A stretch of DNA of 64,000 bases from Sphingomonas donggukensis (GTDB taxonomy: Bacteria > Pseudomonadota > Alphaproteobacteria > Sphingomonadales > Sphingomonadaceae): contig NZ_CP098401.1 in NCBI RefSeq assembly GCF_023674425.1, positions 1,364,001 to 1,428,000 on the forward strand, given 5' to 3'. Made by a program: the position numbers and the translations under genes. The notes under the pieces were generated by a model that was given only the letters and a program-made list of their open reading frames with translations, made no database searches and was not told where the DNA came from. Numbering within the stretch: the stretch's first letter is position 1; each line of letters begins with the position of its first letter. Below are positions 61,200-64,000 of the stretch, one piece after another.

Positions 61200-64000
61200 T
61201 CAGAACTTCAGCTTGCCGCTGATCGTGTAGGCGCGACCGATCACGTCGTAGATCGTCGGCATGGTGTTGCCGTTGTTGAACGCCGTACCGGCAACGCCGT
61301 TGCCGAGCAGCGGCGGCTTCTTGTCGAACAGGTTCTCGACCAGCAGGCCGAATTCGAACTCGTCCGAAACGTCGAAGCGCACGTTCAGGTCGAAATAGTC
61401 GTACGACTTCACCTGGCGGAACTGCGGCAGGATGCCGTTGTACGCGGTCGCGGTGTTGCCCGGACCCGGATCGTTCAGGCCCAGCGACGCCGGACGAATG
61501 TCTTCGAGCCGGACCTTGCTGATGTGGTTCCACAGCAGCGAGACGTCGGGCACGCCGAAGTCGTAGCTGGCACGGGCATTCCACTTATACTCGGGCCGCG
61601 CGTTCGTGCAGCTGGTCGAGTAATAGCTCTTGCACTCGCGGAAGATCGACAGCGGCGTCGCCTGGATGCGGTAATAGTCGAGCCAGGTGCCGTTGAAGCC
61701 GAGACGCAGCTCGCTGTTGCCGAGCGGGATCGCATAGTTGAACCCGACGTCGATGCCGGCGGTCTGCAGGCGACCCAGGTTCGACGAACCCAGGATGACG
61801 CCCGGCGTCTCGCCCGCACCGTTGAGCGAACCCGTCAGCGGGTTGCGGCGGATGAGCGAGCAGAAGCCGTTCAGCGTCTGCGACGGGTTCAGCGTCGTCG
61901 AATAGCACCCGTTGAGGATGTCATTCTGCGACGGTGCGCTGATGAGGTCGCGGATCTTGATGTTAAAGTAGTCGACGGTCAGCGAGAACCGCGGAATGAA
62001 CCGCGGCGCGATGACGGCGCCCAGCGTGTAGGTCGTGGCGCGCTCGACGTCGAGGTTCGGGTTGCCCGAAGTCGTGACGTTGATCTGGTTCGACGACGGC
62101 TGCGAAATGCCGCCGTACGTGCCGGCCGGAGCGCCCGTGCCCTCGCACAACGTGCGCGAAGCGGTCGGTGCGGCGCCGGCGCACGGATCGACGAGCAGGT
62201 TGGAAAGGCCCTGCACCGGCGACTGGAACAGTTCCTGGATGTTCGGCGAGCGAACCGCCTTCTGGTACATGCCGCGGAACTTGAAGCCCTGGATCGGCTC
62301 GATCGTGCCGCCGGCCTTCCACGTGGTGCTGCCGCCCGTCGTCGAATAGTCGGAATAGCGGACGCCTGCCTCGATCGAGGCGCGATACAGAAAATTGTCC
62401 TCGATCAGCGGAATGATGATCTCGCCGAACGCTTCCCGCACGTCGTAGGTGCCGAAGTCCGGCGGGGTGCGTGCGCCGGTGCCGAGCACTTCGCCCTGGA
62501 TCTGCGACGGCGCGTCAGGCGTCGCCGATGCGGTCAGCTTGCGGTATTCCGCACCGATCGAGAACGCGATCGGCGAGTTGGCAAACGGGCTCGTCAGGTT
62601 GAAAAGATCGCCGTTGATCGAGCCGGTGATGACCTTCTGCGATACGAGACGGCGGATTTGCGCGTCGAGGTCGATGAAGGCGATCTGGTCCGGGGTGATC
62701 GAGCCGTTGGCGCCGAACACGTTCAGCGGAACGCAGCCGTTGGCCGTGTTCGAGCAGACCAGCTGGCCGGCGGCGTTGCGATAGGCGAGCAGCGCCTGCT
62801 GCACCTTCGACGACGAACCCCAGTTGATGCGCGCCTGGTTCTGGTTGGTCTCGCCGTACTGCGCCGAGACGTCGAACTTCAGACCTTCCACGATGTCGCC
62901 GCGGATGCCGGCCTGGACCTGGAACATCGTCGATTCGATCGGGTTGCCGCGCGGACCGTATTCGGCGAAGCGCCGCGACGGGATCACGCGCACGGTGCGC
63001 GCCGTGCCGGTGTTGACCGCCGCCGCTGCGTTACAGTCGGCGACCGAGATGCCGTTGGCTGCGCACAGCTGGTTGCGGGCGGTGGTCGGCAGGTACGGGT
63101 TGTTGAGCGGCAGGTCGTAGGCGTTGCCGAACGTCCCCGACGAGGCCAGCGCCAGCTCGGCCTTGTTGCGCGTGAACATGCCGGTCGCATAGACCTCGAT
63201 GTTGTCCGCCACTTCGTAACGGCCCGACGCGTACACGTTGTACTGCTCGAGCGGCGTCAGGAAATAGGTGCCGAGGTTGGTGTTGAAGGTGTCCGCCTGC
63301 GTCGCCGCACGGAACGACCCCGTGGCCGGATCGATCACCGCGCCGAGGCCGGTGGTCGGCAGACCGTTCGGGTTGGTCGTCGTCGCCAGGCTCGACTGGA
63401 AGATCGCCGGAACCGAACCAGTGGACCCCAGGAACGTGCCGGTGCCCGAACCGATCGGGATTTCCGCGATCTTGCGGCTGGTGGCGAGCACCGCCTTGCG
63501 ATTGGCATAGCCGAGGCCGAGCACGACGTTGCCGCGACCGTCATCAAGGTTCGCGCCGACGAGCAGGTCGCCGCGGTACTGGACTGCGTCGCCGAGTTCG
63601 GAAACGCGGTAATTGCCCGAAGCCTGGATGCCCGAGAAGTTGCGCTTCGTGATGAAGTTCACCACGCCAGCGACAGCGTCGGCGCCGTAAACCGACGAAG
63701 CGCCGCCCGTCACGACGTCGACGCGCTCGACCAGGCCGGTCGGGATGACGTTCAGATCGACCACGCCGTCCAGGCCGAACGGCACGATACGACGACCGTC
63801 GAGGATGACGAGCGTGCGGTTCGCGCCGATGCCGCGCAGATCGACCGCGGCCGAGCCGTCCGAGCCGTTGTTGACTGCCGGGCCGAGGTTCGGGCGGACC
63901 GACGGAAGCTCGCGGAGCAGGTCTTCGGCCGTGTTCGGCTGGCGCAGCGCGATTTCCTCGCTGCCGATCACATTGACCGGGCTGGCGACTTCCAGGTCGG
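61200..64000 (-). CDS. TonB-dependent outer-membrane receptor, N terminus missing
   Basis: At least 933 residues are present; the signal peptide and TonB box lie beyond the right edge. The plug domain shows NTAEDLLRELPSVRPNLG, then DLRGIGANRTLVILDGRRIVP, and VDVVTGGASSVYGADAVAGVVNF, classic for this family. The barrel ends with GRAYTISGKLKF and a terminal phenylalanine. Such receptors import large substrates such as iron chelates, vitamins or glycans; sphingomonads carry many. The plug motif set fits the Oar-like/carbohydrate group as well as others, so the substrate is not assigned. It continues in frame to base 64000. Confidence 0.92.
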   Translation of the reverse strand, partial: DLEVASPVNVIGSEEIALRQPNTAEDLLRELPSVRPNLGPAVNNGSDGSAAVDLRGIGANRTLVILDGRRIVPFGLDGVVDLNVIPTGLVERVDVVTGGASSVYGADAVAGVVNFITKRNFSGIQASGNYRVSELGDAVQYRGDLLVGANLDDGRGNVVLGLGYANRKAVLATSRKIAEIPIGSGTGTFLGSTGSVPAIFQSSLATTTNPNGLPTTGLGAVIDPATGSFRAATQADTFNTNLGTYFLTPLEQYNVYASGRYEVADNIEVYATGMFTRNKAELALASSGTFGNAYDLPLNNPYLPTTARNQLCAANGISVADCNAAAAVNTGTARTVRVIPSRRFAEYGPRGNPIESTMFQVQAGIRGDIVEGLKFDVSAQYGETNQNQARINWGSSSKVQQALLAYRNAAGQLVCSNTANGCVPLNVFGANGSITPDQIAFIDLDAQIRRLVSQKVITGSINGDLFNLTSPFANSPIAFSIGAEYRKLTASATPDAPSQIQGEVLGTGARTPPDFGTYDVREAFGEIIIPLIEDNFLYRASIEAGVRYSDYSTTGGSTTWKAGGTIEPIQGFKFRGMYQKAVRSPNIQELFQSPVQGLSNLLVDPCAGAAPTASRTLCEGTGAPAGTYGGISQPSSNQINVTTSGNPNLDVERATTYTLGAVIAPRFIPRFSLTVDYFNIKIRDLISAPSQNDILNGCYSTTLNPSQTLNGFCSLIRRNPLTGSLNGAGETPGVILGSSNLGRLQTAGIDVGFNYAIPLGNSELRLGFNGTWLDYYRIQATPLSIFRECKSYYSTSCTNARPEYKWNARASYDFGVPDVSLLWNHISKVRLEDIRPASLGLNDPGPGNTATAYNGILPQFRQVKSYDYFDLNVRFDVSDEFEFGLLVENLFDKKPPLLGNGVAGTAFNNGNTMPTIYDVIGRAYTISGKLKF

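Overview
The window is a gene-dense, high-GC stretch of an alphaproteobacterial chromosome that looks like Sphingomonas or a close relative. The reasons are a near-canonical sphingomonad serine palmitoyltransferase with its own acyl carrier protein, a PhyR/NepR/EcfG general stress response locus, a meso-diaminopimelate-type murE, and palindromic repeats with the arm TTCGACAAGCTCAGCACGAA, a sequence I associate with sphingomonads. Everything is read by eye from translations; no database search was run.

Layout. 1-1600: 5' end of a queuosine precursor transporter, a tRNA-Arg(UCU) and obg. 1654-11991: proB, then a sphingolipid region (cerR-like reductase, acpR-like carrier, spt, a CHASE3-type hybrid histidine kinase, lptF, lptG, a membrane desaturase on the other strand, and a bcerS-like acyltransferase). 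12040-18961: a palindromic repeat, then leftward genes for an outer-membrane-type protein, xthA, erpA, an M23 peptidase, a DUF455 protein, bcp and glnE. 19032-23438: the stress response locus with a second NepR-like gene, ecfG, a small membrane protein, phyR, nepR, a phyP-like degenerate sensor, two EcfG-type promoters, a candidate C-rich-loop small RNA and an entericidin-like lipoprotein. 23465-33819: leftward dgt, a DUF1800/DUF1501 pair, argS, a SPOR protein, nagZ, scpA, scpB, tatA, tatB and tatC. 33819-54352: a TPR/SPOR protein and a complete division and cell wall (dcw) cluster reading mraZ-rsmH-ftsL-ftsI-murE-murF-mraY-murD-ftsW-murG-murC-orf64-murB-ddl-ftsQ-ftsA-ftsZ. 54641-64000: a membrane protein fused to a SET domain, a CHASE4-type histidine kinase coupled to a REC-GGDEF-EAL protein, a TPR/2OG-Fe(II) oxygenase and a TonB-dependent receptor that runs off the right edge.

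How the genes work together. The first 12 kb carries four of the five steps known for ceramide synthesis in Caulobacter, next to both LptFG permease subunits. Sphingomonads use glycosphingolipids in place of lipopolysaccharide, so this block may couple making and exporting the outer leaflet lipid. The stress locus holds a partner-switch set (sigma factor, anti-sigma factor, anti-anti-sigma response regulator, sensor) together with apparent targets that carry the matching promoter. The dcw block is almost one chain of 1-4 nt gene overlaps; the conspicuous break before murB is filled by a palindromic repeat, and a second repeat is read through as the C-terminal tail of MurB.

The items most worth a second look are the EcfG-promoted C-rich hairpin RNA, the second NepR-like protein, the LptFG-sphingolipid linkage, the membrane SET protein, and the small coiled-coil protein inside the dcw cluster.
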